The position numbers were made by a program, and so were the translations under genes. A stretch of 64,000 bases of DNA from JABWCE01 sp964617955 (GTDB lineage: Bacteria > Bacteroidota > Bacteroidia > NS11-12g > UBA9320), in NCBI GenBank assembly GCA_964617955.1, contig CAZTXB010000008.1:1-64000 (forward strand), in the 5' to 3' direction. Positions 16,824-25,839 of the stretch are shown piece after piece. The notes beneath the pieces are model-generated. The model worked only from the letters and a program-made list of their open reading frames with translations, had not been told where the DNA came from and ran no database searches. The first letter of the stretch is position 1. Each line of letters begins with the position of its first letter.

Positions 16824-17396
16824 TCACCTCATCGTTTTAGAAACATATTCCTCAACCACTTTGGGATAGTATTGGTATTCCAGTTGATGAATTTTATCGG
16901 CCAAACTCTCCGCGTCGTCCTGCGGTAATATATCTACAGTTTTTTGAAGGAGTATTTCGCCTTCGTCGTAATGTGGGTTGACGAGATGAATGGTGATACC
17001 GGATGTTTTCTCCCCATTGTCAATGACCATTTGATGCACTTTGCTTCCATACATGCCTTTACCTCCATATTTTGGCAATAAGGAAGGATGGATATTTAGA
17101 ATGCGATTTGGAAAGGCCTGAATAATCTGTTCAGGTATGAGCCACAAGTAACCGGCGAGAACAATGCAATCAACCTTGTCGTCTCTCAGATTTTGTAACA
17201 CGCTGCCATTTTCCCAGGCCGAACGGTCAAAGACAGTCATTTTAAGTCCTAAGCTTTTGGCACGCTCTACAATACCTGCTTTTGCGTTATTGCAATAAAT
17301 CGCATGCACTCTAATAAAGTCATGCTCTTTGAAATAACTGTACAGGTTAACCGCGTTTGAACCATTGCCTGAGGCAAATATAGCGATCCTGATCAC
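16824..17396 (-). CDS. purN: Phosphoribosylglycinamide formyltransferase
   Basis: Transfers a formyl group from 10-formyl-THF to GAR in purine synthesis. The frame extends 80 codons upstream into the neighbouring gene, but the conserved N-terminus V-I-R-I-A-I-F-A-S-G-N-G-S-N begins at a GTG at 17396 whose bases overlap the upstream TGA (GTGA). That start gives the usual 190 residues. Catalytic residues are visible: Asn and His in L-N-I-H-P-S-L-L-P and Asp in H-Y-D-E-G. It is translationally coupled to the lytic transglycosylase gene. Confidence 0.95.
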   Translation of the reverse strand: MIRIAIFASGNGSNAVNLYSYFKEHDFIRVHAIYCNNAKAGIVERAKSLGLKMTVFDRSAWENGSVLQNLRDDKVDCIVLAGYLWLIPEQIIQAFPNRILNIHPSLLPKYGGKGMYGSKVHQMVIDNGEKTSGITIHLVNPHYDEGEILLQKTVDILPQDDAESLADKIHQLEYQYYPKVVEEYVSKTMR

Positions 17397-18646
17397 CTGG
17401 CCTTGACAATGAGTTTTTGTCCGGGATAAATCAGGTTTGACTTTAAACCATTCCATGACCTCAGCTGCCAAACTTGAACGTGATGCTTTCTGGCGATAGC
17501 AGGAAGTGATTCGCCTTTTTTCACGGTATACGTTTTGCCCTTTGTTACCTTGGTTGCAACCTTGGTCTCTATGGTAGGTTCTCTCCATGTTTTCGCACGT
17601 AAAGAGGCCTGCTGAATGGAATCTTCCATTTGCCAAAACAAGATGGCCTTTTCATAGGGCAACTTGAGTTTAAACTCGCCATGGTTGTCGGGGAACGATG
17701 TTTTTTTCAATTCCGGATTGAAGGTTCTCAATTCGTCTTTGCTCAGGGCTAGAGTGTTACAAATTACCTCATAACAGTAATCGGAACTGCATGACACATT
17801 GACCAATCTCGGCTTTTTTTCCAGGGTATTGGTGGGCGAAATGCCGACTGTTTCATAGAAATTCATGAGGTAAGTCATGGCAATGAGGGCCGGAACATAA
17901 TTTTGTGTTTCCTTTGGCAAATAGGGGTAGATTTCCCAGAAAGTTCGTTTTCCCCCCGATTTTCTTATGGCTTTATTAACATTGCCGGGTCCGCAGTTGT
18001 ATGAAGCAATAACGAGATACCAATCGCCATAAGTCGAATACATTTTCTTTAAGTATTGACAAGCAGCCTCTGTCGATTTTTCAACATTACGGCGCTCATC
18101 TAAATAGTTATTAACCTTTAAATCAAAAATCTGTCCTGTGGCATGCATGAATTGCCAAAGGCCTGCTGCACCTGACTTGGAAGTGGCATTTGGGTTCAAA
18201 GCCGATTCAATCACAGAAAGGTATTTTATTTCCAGGGGCATATCGTACTTATCGAAAATTTCCTCATAGATGGGGAAATAGTAATTCGACATGACAATCA
18301 TCTCCTTCAACTTGCTTTGCCAACTGGTTCCAAAATAGTTGATTAACCTCCCCACCTCTGCATTGTATTTCATGGGAATTTCAGATTCCAACAGTCTGGA
18401 GTTTTTTATAAACTCGTCCCCATTGATTGGCATTTTGTTATTTTCAAATACCATTTTGCAATCGTCTCCCGGGGTTTGACAATGGGTTGGATGAATTTTA
18501 TCATAAAGACCTTTGCTGAGTTTTTCGATTCTCTCCAACCTTTCTAAATTGACCGTTGCATCGCTCGAATCTTTGATAGCAAATGCATTAAAATAGCTAC
18601 CTATTAAAAGTGCTAAAATTAAAAATGCCTTTTGTTTTATCATCAT
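17393..18646 (-). CDS. Membrane-bound lytic transglycosylase with LysM (MltD-like)
   Basis: Cleaves peptidoglycan glycan strands with 1,6-anhydro product formation. It has 417 residues: signal peptide (1-23), a GH23-type SLT domain with catalytic Glu147 in S-V-I-E-S-A-L-N-P, the G-A-A-G-L-W-Q-F motif and the substrate-groove motif S-Y-N-C-G-P-G-N, then a C-terminal LysM (T-Y-T-V-K-K-G-E-S to G-Q-K-L-I). All catalytic features are intact, unlike the paralogue at 42805-44034. It is co-transcribed with purN through a GTGA overlap. Confidence 0.93.
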   Translation of the reverse strand: MMIKQKAFLILALLIGSYFNAFAIKDSSDATVNLERLERIEKLSKGLYDKIHPTHCQTPGDDCKMVFENNKMPINGDEFIKNSRLLESEIPMKYNAEVGRLINYFGTSWQSKLKEMIVMSNYYFPIYEEIFDKYDMPLEIKYLSVIESALNPNATSKSGAAGLWQFMHATGQIFDLKVNNYLDERRNVEKSTEAACQYLKKMYSTYGDWYLVIASYNCGPGNVNKAIRKSGGKRTFWEIYPYLPKETQNYVPALIAMTYLMNFYETVGISPTNTLEKKPRLVNVSCSSDYCYEVICNTLALSKDELRTFNPELKKTSFPDNHGEFKLKLPYEKAILFWQMEDSIQQASLRAKTWREPTIETKVATKVTKGKTYTVKKGESLPAIARKHHVQVWQLRSWNGLKSNLIYPGQKLIVKAR

Positions 18647-18777
18647 ATAACTTGCAAATAACGGTAATTTTATTGAATAGAGCGACTTACGTCCCTAAAG
18701 TGTTGCACAGTATCCGAAAAACTGTACAGTTTTTAAAACTTCAAATTTTGCTTATTATTGTGTATTCTTTCAATTTA

Positions 18778-20004
18778 ATGACAGAAACATCTTATAATCC
18801 GTTTAGTGCCCTTGCCAAGGAAGCAGAACTTCAGACCCAGGAAAAACTACTCCCTCTTAAAAAGAAAAATCACGGACTTCAAATTGGCATTCCGAAAGAA
18901 TGCACTTACCAGGAGAACAGGGTCCCCATCTCTCCGCTCTCGGTAAACATGCTCGTTCAGAATGGAAACCAGGTCATCATTGAATCAAATGCCGGCCTTG
19001 GGGCTAATTTTCCCGATATAGAATATTCGGAGGCCGGAGCAACCATTGTCCAGTCTGCAGAAGAGGCCTATAGAGCTGAAATTATTTTAAAAGTTGCGCC
19101 TCCCACCGATGAGGAAATAAATTTTCTTAAGCCCAATCAAATACTGATTTCAGCACTTCAGTTAACCAATGTGACCAATGAATACATTCGTCATCTGATG
19201 GATAAAAAAATCATAGCCATTGGTTATGAATTTTTAAGAGACAATTCAGGGGCCCTACCCATTATCAGGGCCATGAGCGAAATAGCCGGCAGGGCTTCTG
19301 TTTTAATTGCCGCCGAACACTTATCGAATAACAATTTTGGAAAAGGCGAACTGCTTGGAGGCATACCCGGACTACAACCCACAGAAGTGGTTATTTTAGG
19401 TGCCGGAGCCGTTGGCGAATACGCCACAAGGGCTGCTCTCGGACTTGGGGCCCATGTGAGGGTTTTCGATCACTCCCTTTACAAATTGCGCCGATTGGAA
19501 TCCAACATAGGCCAAAGACTTTATAGCAGTACCATCATTCCTCAAATATTGGCAAAGGCCCTCAGTCATTGTGATGTGGCCATTGGTGCCATGCGGAGTC
19601 CGGAAGGCAGAAGTCCCAATATTGTGACCGAAGAAATGGTAGCGAATATGCGTCCTAAGTCATTTATTATTGATGTGAGCATCGATCAGGGAGGATGTTT
19701 CGAAACGAGTGAAGTCACTAACCACAAACACCCCACTTTTGAAAAACATGGGGTCATACACTATTGTGTTCCAAATATACCCAGCCGCTTCGCACGCACT
19801 GCAAGTTATGCCCTCAGCAATGTTTTTACCCATGTACTGATGGAATGGGGTGAAGAAGGAAGTTTTAAAGAACTGCTTTGGGCACAGAAAGGCATTCGAA
19901 GAGGGGTATATATTTACAAAGGTCATTTGACAAACTTTTCCCTTGGCAAGCGCCTCAATTTAAAGGCCAAGGACATCGATTTCCTTCTGGCAGGGAATGC
20001 CTAA
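18778..20004 (+). CDS. ald: Alanine dehydrogenase
   Basis: Catalyses NAD-dependent reversible oxidative deamination of L-alanine to pyruvate. The chosen ATG at 18778 gives 408 residues; the longer frame upstream has no homologous character and crosses the divergent promoter region. The N-domain reads I-G-I-P-K-E-C-T-Y-Q-E-N-R-V-P with the L-K-V-A-P-P segment. The Rossmann motif G-A-G-A-V-G-E-Y-A near residue 208 is intact. The family also includes the transhydrogenase alpha subunit, but the lack of membrane helices and the length favour alanine dehydrogenase. Confidence 0.9.
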   Translation: MTETSYNPFSALAKEAELQTQEKLLPLKKKNHGLQIGIPKECTYQENRVPISPLSVNMLVQNGNQVIIESNAGLGANFPDIEYSEAGATIVQSAEEAYRAEIILKVAPPTDEEINFLKPNQILISALQLTNVTNEYIRHLMDKKIIAIGYEFLRDNSGALPIIRAMSEIAGRASVLIAAEHLSNNNFGKGELLGGIPGLQPTEVVILGAGAVGEYATRAALGLGAHVRVFDHSLYKLRRLESNIGQRLYSSTIIPQILAKALSHCDVAIGAMRSPEGRSPNIVTEEMVANMRPKSFIIDVSIDQGGCFETSEVTNHKHPTFEKHGVIHYCVPNIPSRFARTASYALSNVFTHVLMEWGEEGSFKELLWAQKGIRRGVYIYKGHLTNFSLGKRLNLKAKDIDFLLAGNA

Positions 20005-20182
20005 AAAAACCAATACTGAACGGTATTCCTTTTCGCAAAGCATTTCTCTTGTGCCATTCGTTTGCAATCCAGACTTATTGTGAACTGTTTTAAACGCAGT
20101 TATTAACATTTTCAAGACCTTCTATCTCATCCAAATTATGCAACTACCTCCTAACTTAGATTTTGATTTTAAAAAATAGGTT

Positions 20183-21040
20183 ATGAAGCGGTGTACAGTC
20201 ATGTTTTTAGTCGTTACTCTGATTTCAGAATATGATTTAAAAGCACAGAATTATTTAAACGCCAGTTCAGCACAAATTGGCATCGGCATGAGCAATTTGT
20301 CAGGTGACTTAGGAGGAGGACAAGGCAAAGGGTCAAATTTTGTGAATGACTTTGATAATAAATCTACACGGTTTGGAGTAAGTGCCAATTTGGGATGGAA
20401 AAAGAATCAGCACTTTGACCTATGCATGGGTTTAAGTTATCTCTATTTGCACTCAAGCGACCAATACAGCGAGGAGCCATCGAGAAACTTGCGCAATTTA
20501 TCGGTACGAACCAGTGTGGTAGAACTCGTGCCCAGCTTCAGGTATAATTTTTTTAATTCTAGCCATCGCAACCATAAAAAATGGAGTCAGAAAAATTTTA
20601 CCCACATGTATGTCTCCCTTGGGACAGGTGTAATTTGCTACACTTCAAACCTTTACAGGGAAGGAACTCAAGCTTCTGATCATTCGTATAGAGATTATCA
20701 ATTTTCTAACAGCCATGTATCCGCTCAGCGTACACGCCTCTCCATTGTGATGCCGTTGACCCTGGGTCTTAAAAGCGATATTTCCCTAAAATCATCTATT
20801 TTTTTAGAGTTAACTGCCCGGAAGTGCTTTTCCGACTTTATAGACGGGTTAGGCTCCTCGTATGAGGAAACAAACTATGTAAACCAGGAGGAAACCTCAG
20901 GTCCTCCTTCAAAAAAATCATTGGCCGGCAAAGCCTTTAGGTGGATTAAAGAGGAAAATTCCGGGAAAAATGATTCTTATTTTACAGCTACGATAGGATA
21001 CCGAAGAGATTTAAACTGGCTTGACAAACGCAGAATTTAG
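20183..21040 (+). CDS. Outer-membrane beta-barrel protein (DUF6089-like)
   Basis: A 285-residue protein with a signal peptide (ending L-K-A-Q-N), then beta-strand periodicity with aromatic girdles. The opening G-I-G-M-S-N-L-S-G-D-L-G-G-G resembles the small eight-to-ten-strand barrel proteins of Bacteroidota annotated as DUF6089 or porin-like. It has no plug, no OmpA domain and no sorting domain. Function is unknown. It is convergent with the VIT-type gene, 4 bp away. No hairpin terminator is visible between them. Confidence 0.6.
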   Translation: MKRCTVMFLVVTLISEYDLKAQNYLNASSAQIGIGMSNLSGDLGGGQGKGSNFVNDFDNKSTRFGVSANLGWKKNQHFDLCMGLSYLYLHSSDQYSEEPSRNLRNLSVRTSVVELVPSFRYNFFNSSHRNHKKWSQKNFTHMYVSLGTGVICYTSNLYREGTQASDHSYRDYQFSNSHVSAQRTRLSIVMPLTLGLKSDISLKSSIFLELTARKCFSDFIDGLGSSYEETNYVNQEETSGPPSKKSLAGKAFRWIKEENSGKNDSYFTATIGYRRDLNWLDKRRI

Positions 21041-21044
21041 GACA

Positions 21045-21725
21045 TTAAACGCCCATCAATTTAGCAATGCCATAGGCCGCTGAGGCAGCAAGGGCCCCTA
21101 TCAAGGTCACCTTTAAAGCTCCACCCAAAACAGGCTGTCCTGTTACCTTGCTCTTAAACATTCCGAAAACAAACAAAGCCAAGAGGGTGATCATTGCCGA
21201 AAACTTTAGGCCAGTGGTCGAATCCTCAACCAACATATAGGGCAACATGGGAATGGCCCCTCCCACAATGTAAGAGCAGGCAATGGTTAAACCACTTTTT
21301 AAGGGGCGTTTCGGGTCGGGTTGATTTAAGTCCAGCTCGAAGCGCATCATAAATTGCACCCATTTGTCCTTGTTCTTCGACATTTCCTCAGCAATTTCAT
21401 TTTGCAGTCTTTCGCTGAGGCCATAATCCTTAAAAACATCTTTTACTTCCTGCTTTTCCTTTTCAGGCAACAGTTCAACCTCTTCATATTCGCGTTTAAG
21501 TTCAGCATTATAGTGGTTCACTTGGGCCGTTCCGGCCAGGTACCCCCCAAGCCCCATAGCAATGCTTCCGGCAATAATTTCGGCAATTCCTGCCGTAAGA
21601 ATAATGCCCGACTGAGCAACCGCCCCACTTAAGCCGGCAGCCAGGGCGAACGGAACGGTTAAACCGTCGCTCATACCAATCACCATATCCTGAATGGCCT
21701 CTGAGCCTTTTTTGTGGTTTTCCAT
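21045..21725 (-). CDS. VIT1/CCC1-family metal transporter
   Basis: A 226-residue integral membrane protein of the vacuolar-iron-transporter family, which moves Fe2+ or Mn2+ out of the cytoplasm. The family opening G-M-S-D-G-L-T-V-P-F-A-L-A-A-G-L-S-G (residues 17-34) and the following A-E-I-I-A-G-S-I-A-M-G are exact. A Glu-rich cytoplasmic metal-binding hairpin (about 75-130) precedes the last three helices. It lies 47 bp downstream of the GT2 gene on the same strand; a functional link is not evident. Confidence 0.9.
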   Translation of the reverse strand: MENHKKGSEAIQDMVIGMSDGLTVPFALAAGLSGAVAQSGIILTAGIAEIIAGSIAMGLGGYLAGTAQVNHYNAELKREYEEVELLPEKEKQEVKDVFKDYGLSERLQNEIAEEMSKNKDKWVQFMMRFELDLNQPDPKRPLKSGLTIACSYIVGGAIPMLPYMLVEDSTTGLKFSAMITLLALFVFGMFKSKVTGQPVLGGALKVTLIGALAASAAYGIAKLMGV

Positions 21726-21772
21726 TTTTTATTCTTGATTATGGTTTCAAGAAGAATTGCCTCTTAAAAATC

Positions 21773-22516
21773 TTACTTTTTAAAAATCTTAAAACTCCCC
21801 AATCCAAGCTTATGAAGTCGGTATTGGATGGAGACCAGTATTACCCCTAAACCATATATTGAGCTCCTCCTAAAGTTGATGGACGAGGCCTCCTCAAAGT
21901 ATTTTGTTGGACAGGTTACTTCGCCAACCTCATAGCCCGCCATGAAAATTTGAGCGGTCATCTGGTTATCAAAAATAAAATCGTCGGAATTGGCTTCGAT
22001 ATTTATTTTATTGAAAATTTCCTTGCTAAAGGCCCTGTAGCCGGTATGGTATTCCGACAATTTTTGACCTATCAGTATATTTTGAAAGAGCGTGAGGCAC
22101 CGGTTGGCAATGTATTTATAAATTGGCATCCCTCCTTTTAGTGCACCTTTGCCCAGAATGCGCGAAGCATACACCACCGGATACAAATCGTTGGCAATAA
22201 TACCGGCAATAGGGGCAATGAGTTTTGGAGTATATTGATAGTCGGGGTGCAGCATAATAATAATATCGGCGTTCAACTCAAGGGCTTTGGTATAGCAGGA
22301 TTTTTGATTGCCCCCATAACCCCTGTTTTTTTCATGTTTTATCACATGCTTTATCCCTATTTCCTTTGCCCTTTCAACCGTATCGTCCTTGCTGGCATCG
22401 TCTACCAACACCACTTCATCCACAATGTCGAAGGGAATTTCGTCGAAGGTCTGCTTTACCGTGAGTGCTGCATTGTAGGCCGGCAAAACCACCACGACCT
22501 TTTTACCGTTAATCAT
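21773..22516 (-). CDS. Family 2 glycosyltransferase
   Basis: A 247-residue GT-A fold enzyme. V-V-V-V-L-P-A-Y-N-A-A opens the nucleotide-binding domain, V-D-D-A-S-K-D-D-T follows, and M-L-H-P-D-Y-Q-Y near residue 90 occupies the DxD region as H-P-D. It resembles the dolichyl-phosphate-mannose/undecaprenyl-phosphate sugar transferases and lacks the C-terminal membrane helices of many of them. The likely acceptor is a polyprenyl phosphate or a lipid; the donor cannot be read from sequence. Confidence 0.85.
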   Translation of the reverse strand: MINGKKVVVVLPAYNAALTVKQTFDEIPFDIVDEVVLVDDASKDDTVERAKEIGIKHVIKHEKNRGYGGNQKSCYTKALELNADIIIMLHPDYQYTPKLIAPIAGIIANDLYPVVYASRILGKGALKGGMPIYKYIANRCLTLFQNILIGQKLSEYHTGYRAFSKEIFNKINIEANSDDFIFDNQMTAQIFMAGYEVGEVTCPTKYFEEASSINFRRSSIYGLGVILVSIQYRLHKLGLGSFKIFKK

Positions 22517-22745
22517 TCGGCAAAAATAAGGGTAAGAAGTGAGATTTAAGACCAGAGAAATTATACATCTTAGGGGACCTCACTTTTTTTGAGCTTACCA
22601 AGCTTGCTTTGAATTTATACGCCAATGATCACACAGCTTCATGCCTCGCAATGCTCAGAAGATCATAGGCTCAAATAGGGTCCATCGCGTAAAATCCGGG
22701 AGCTATAACAGAAACCAAGGATTGGCCTCGTCACAGAGGGCTGTT

Positions 22746-23972
22746 TTACATCTCAACCCGATCTATCCAATTTTCGGCAAAGCTATAGGGAAGGTAACTC
22801 AGTGAACTGACCGGCCTGGTGATGATAAAATTGGCTTTTTTCCCAATTTCTATGCTGCCCATCTCATCTTCAATTTCCAAGGCAGCTGCTCCGTTTAAAG
22901 TGGCCGCATTGAAAGCTTCTTCCGGGGTGATTCCCATATGAATGCAAGCCAATGAAACCACGAATGGCATACTCAAACAAGGGCTGCTGCCGGGATTATA
23001 ATCACTGGCCAGTACCAAGGGCATCCCTATGTCAATGACCTTACGTGCAGGTGTGTAGGGTATTTTTATAAAAAAAGAACAAGCCGGTAAGGCCACCGGA
23101 AGGGTTGAAGACTGCTTTAAGCTTTTAAAATCAGAATCCGTCATTTCCTCCAAGTGATCCACACTGATGGCCCCATGATTTATTGCAGCTTGCACTGCTC
23201 CAATGCTATTAAACTGATTGACATGTACTTTTGGTTTCATCCCGTATTTAGCCCCTTCCTCAAGTAGTCTTTCCATTTGTGCCACTGAGAAATAATTGGT
23301 CTCACAAAAAACATCGATATAATCGGCCGGGCATTCGTCGGCTATGCGCGGCATCGTTTCACGAACTATAAGGTTTATATAGTCATCGCCCCGGTTTTTG
23401 TAAGCTGCAGGGATGGCATGAGCGCCGAGAAAAGTGATTTTAACGGGAATGGGCGACACTTCCCGAAGGCGATGCGCCACCTTTAGCATTTTTATTTCAT
23501 TGAGGGTATCCAACCCATAGCCACTTTTTATTTCAATGGCTCCAGTTCCCAAAGCCATGGCCTGATTTAAACGCTGAAGAGCCGTTTCAAATAATTCGTC
23601 GGCCCCCATACCTGAAAGTTTAGCTGCGGAATTTAAAATTCCACCGCCTTTTTCGGCAATTTGCTCATAGCTGAGGCCCTTTATCCTGTCTTCAAATTCC
23701 AATTCCCTGCTTCCTGCGTGAATTAAATGGGTATGGCTGTCGACAAAACATGGCAAAATATATTTTCCGCTACAATCCAGGTGAGGGCCCGAAAATTCAG
23801 GCAATGTTGACATGCTTCCAAAATTTTCGATTTCCCGGTTTTCGGAAACCATTAACCAGGCGTTTTCAAGCACCTTAAATTCCTTCATCTCAAGGCCTGA
23901 CTTTCGCCTAGGCCTGTTTTCCGTAATACCATACAGAGCTTTGATGTTGGTATAAATTTTCTTAAAGGACAT
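22746..23972 (-). CDS. hutI: Imidazolonepropionase
   Basis: Hydrolyses 4-imidazolone-5-propanoate to N-formimino-glutamate in histidine degradation. The 408-residue amidohydrolase carries V-D-S-H-T-H-L near residue 79 (metal His pair), E-I-K-S-G-Y-G-L near 145, the metal-site segment G-A-H-A-I-P near 183, V-D-H-L-E-E-M and the late Asp in A-S-D-Y-N-P-G. No hutU, hutH or hutG is in the window, so the pathway is dispersed. It is 23 bp downstream of the GT-C-like gene. Confidence 0.95.
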   Translation of the reverse strand: MSFKKIYTNIKALYGITENRPRRKSGLEMKEFKVLENAWLMVSENREIENFGSMSTLPEFSGPHLDCSGKYILPCFVDSHTHLIHAGSRELEFEDRIKGLSYEQIAEKGGGILNSAAKLSGMGADELFETALQRLNQAMALGTGAIEIKSGYGLDTLNEIKMLKVAHRLREVSPIPVKITFLGAHAIPAAYKNRGDDYINLIVRETMPRIADECPADYIDVFCETNYFSVAQMERLLEEGAKYGMKPKVHVNQFNSIGAVQAAINHGAISVDHLEEMTDSDFKSLKQSSTLPVALPACSFFIKIPYTPARKVIDIGMPLVLASDYNPGSSPCLSMPFVVSLACIHMGITPEEAFNAATLNGAAALEIEDEMGSIEIGKKANFIITRPVSSLSYLPYSFAENWIDRVEM

Positions 23973-23995
23973 TTGTTGACTTTAAAGATGGGCCG

Positions 23996-25519
23996 TTATT
24001 TTCTTTTGTAAATAAAGTAATGTTCATCGCAATACCAATTGTTGTTGAAAGAATCCAGTAGTTCATATTCTGAATTTAATTGCATCAGGGCCTGTTGATC
24101 CACTTTGTACTGTCTGTTGTAGGAATAACGATACAGCGTGTCTCTGGTAAAAAACTTTCCTAAAATAAGATAAGTGGTTTTACCTGTATTTTTAAAACTA
24201 TCGGCTATGTGGTGGAGGTTTTCCAATGACATGAAACGATTGTTGGCCGTGGTGAAATGAACATAGGTATTAAATCTTTTCTCCCTTGGCAAATAATAAG
24301 GGTGGTAGTTATAATACATGGCCGACTCCATGACATAATCCGGCTCGGCTATTATGATATCATCGGCTTTAATATTTTTTTTGAACCATTTTCCAAAATC
24401 TTTACTGTCGCTTCTCAGGGTGTGAATGTCATAGGAATAGTCCGCATAGCATCGGTAAACATTGCTCAGCATAAGCAGTGAAAAAACAGCCAGTCCGGTT
24501 TGTTTCAATACAAATTTGAATCTGGAGTCGCTTATCCTCAAACGCAACCCATCGTAATTTATCCAATACATAAGCAAGAAAATATAAACCCAAATGCCCC
24601 AATGCTGGAGATAGTTCATACGATAATACAAGGCGAAAAAACTCATAAGCACTTCCGTTAAAAATACGAAAAGCAGTATTCTTGGTTTGGACACAAAAAC
24701 CAACAGGCTCAACCAAAAAATGGCAGTTAATAAACCATGCCCGTACTTAAATGGCACATATAAAATTCCAATGGGGTCAGAAATAAACCCAAACCCTACA
24801 TCCCAAATTTTGCTCAATACTTTCAGGTTTTGTTGTTCGGAAACCAACACGATGCTGCTAGAGTCGGGCATGGTCACATAGAGAGCGAACAAAAACGAAA
24901 GCGATACAAGCAGGGTCCCAAATAAGGTGGGTTTGAGGTTTTGTTTGCTCAAATAGGATTCCATCAGCAACCATGCGCTGAGCATCATGCATAACATGGC
25001 TGAGTAGACATTGGACTGTACAGCTAAGGCCAGAAATACAAAGGCCGGGAAAACACTTTGAGGTTTATTGCGTTTCCAAAAGGCAAAAAGCAGCATGAAC
25101 AATGCGCCAATGGCATAATTTCTGGCGTTTATACCATAATCGTACAGGCACCATGGCCCGAAAATAATCAAAGCGGAAAACCACAGAGGAAAAGGTGATT
25201 TCTTAATTAAGAGATAAGCGATTGCAAAGGCTGTTAATATGCTAAAAACAGGCAATACAAAGTTGCTATTGAAAATGAGGAAACCAATCTTTAAAATAAA
25301 ATACCACAATACCGGGTGCCCTTCGTTAATCAAGTTTCCCGGCAAATCAAGAATACTTTCCGATTGTATGGCTATGGATAAGGCGCGCATTTCATCTCTC
25401 CAGATTTCATGATGCATCATGCCATAAACAGCCAAAATAGCCCATAGGACTAAAATTATGTTTTCAATATAACTTCTTCTAATTTTCAAAAAGGACCACC
25501 CTGATGTTTTCAATTCCAT
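23996..25519 (-). CDS. Polytopic membrane protein, GT-C glycosyltransferase-like
   Basis: About 507 residues with 10-12 transmembrane helices and a C-terminal periplasmic domain. The first loop reads H-E-I-W-R-D-E-M-R-A, in the place where GT-C enzymes carry their catalytic acidic residue, and a later loop has H-P-V-L-W-Y. Together these support a polyprenyl-phosphate-sugar dependent glycosyltransferase. I take the ATG at 25519; the frame reading further upstream enters the MITE-like element at 25547-25770. A -7 box lies 14 bp upstream. Confidence 0.75.
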   Translation of the reverse strand: MELKTSGWSFLKIRRSYIENIILVLWAILAVYGMMHHEIWRDEMRALSIAIQSESILDLPGNLINEGHPVLWYFILKIGFLIFNSNFVLPVFSILTAFAIAYLLIKKSPFPLWFSALIIFGPWCLYDYGINARNYAIGALFMLLFAFWKRNKPQSVFPAFVFLALAVQSNVYSAMLCMMLSAWLLMESYLSKQNLKPTLFGTLLVSLSFLFALYVTMPDSSSIVLVSEQQNLKVLSKIWDVGFGFISDPIGILYVPFKYGHGLLTAIFWLSLLVFVSKPRILLFVFLTEVLMSFFALYYRMNYLQHWGIWVYIFLLMYWINYDGLRLRISDSRFKFVLKQTGLAVFSLLMLSNVYRCYADYSYDIHTLRSDSKDFGKWFKKNIKADDIIIAEPDYVMESAMYYNYHPYYLPREKRFNTYVHFTTANNRFMSLENLHHIADSFKNTGKTTYLILGKFFTRDTLYRYSYNRQYKVDQQALMQLNSEYELLDSFNNNWYCDEHYFIYKRK

Positions 25520-25532
25520 ATAACTGAGGTGG

Positions 25533-25540
25533 CAAAAGTA
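25533..25540 (-). promoter_or_regulatory. -7 box between the GT-C gene and the MITE-like element
   Basis: TACTTTTG on the minus strand fits TAnnTTTG. The terminal repeat of the element begins 6 bp further upstream, so the -33 region is element sequence, where no TTTG is found at 19-21 bp. Confidence 0.5.
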
Positions 25541-25546
25541 ACTATT

Positions 25547-25770
25547 TAGGGCTTGCTGAAAAACACACAAAACCTTACAGTTTCTATTTTTCATAACATC
25601 CTAGTTATTAAGCCAAATGCTTTGAAATTCCTTGAGGCGACTATTTCAAACCCGGTGTTAGTTCATTGCGCGTCCCTTACCGCGTCGGCCTCGGATCGAA
25701 GTACGGTACAGTATATCTTCGCCTTGCCTCCTTGTAATGAACGCACACTGAACTTTTTAAGCAAGCCCTA
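25547..25770. mobile_element. MITE-like element, copy 2
   Basis: A 224-bp relative of the element at 4773-5012. The left end is TAGGGCTTGCTGAAAAA and the inverted right end TAGGGCTTGCTTAAAAA (16 of 17 matching). Both copies share the block GCACACTGAAC or ACGCACACTGAAC before the right end and GTTAGT-C/T-CATTG about 110 bp earlier. The interior is diverged. No transposase is encoded. Confidence 0.72.
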
Positions 25771-25839
25771 TTCACAAATCGCTATGGTAATGAAAGAAAG
25801 GAGCGAAATATTTAATTTAGCAGAAGCAGACCATTGCCA

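Noticed and set aside
16824..17636. Long N-terminal extension of purN
   Set aside because: The extra 80 codons overlap the 3' end of the transglycosylase gene in another frame and have no conserved character; the GTGA overlap gives a normal PurN length.
18610..18777. N-terminal extension of alanine dehydrogenase
   Set aside because: It overlaps the divergent transglycosylase start and is unlike family N-termini; the ATG at 18778 fits.
22517..22745. AAGTGAG/CTCACTT hairpin with T-run as an RNA gene or terminator
   Set aside because: The stem is only 7 bp with a loop above 30 nt, and the orientation does not suit the neighbouring minus-strand genes.
25520..25594. Extension of the GT-C-like gene into the repeat
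   Set aside because: The added residues are encoded by the MITE-like element and the promoter -7 box; the ATG at 25519 is the sensible start.
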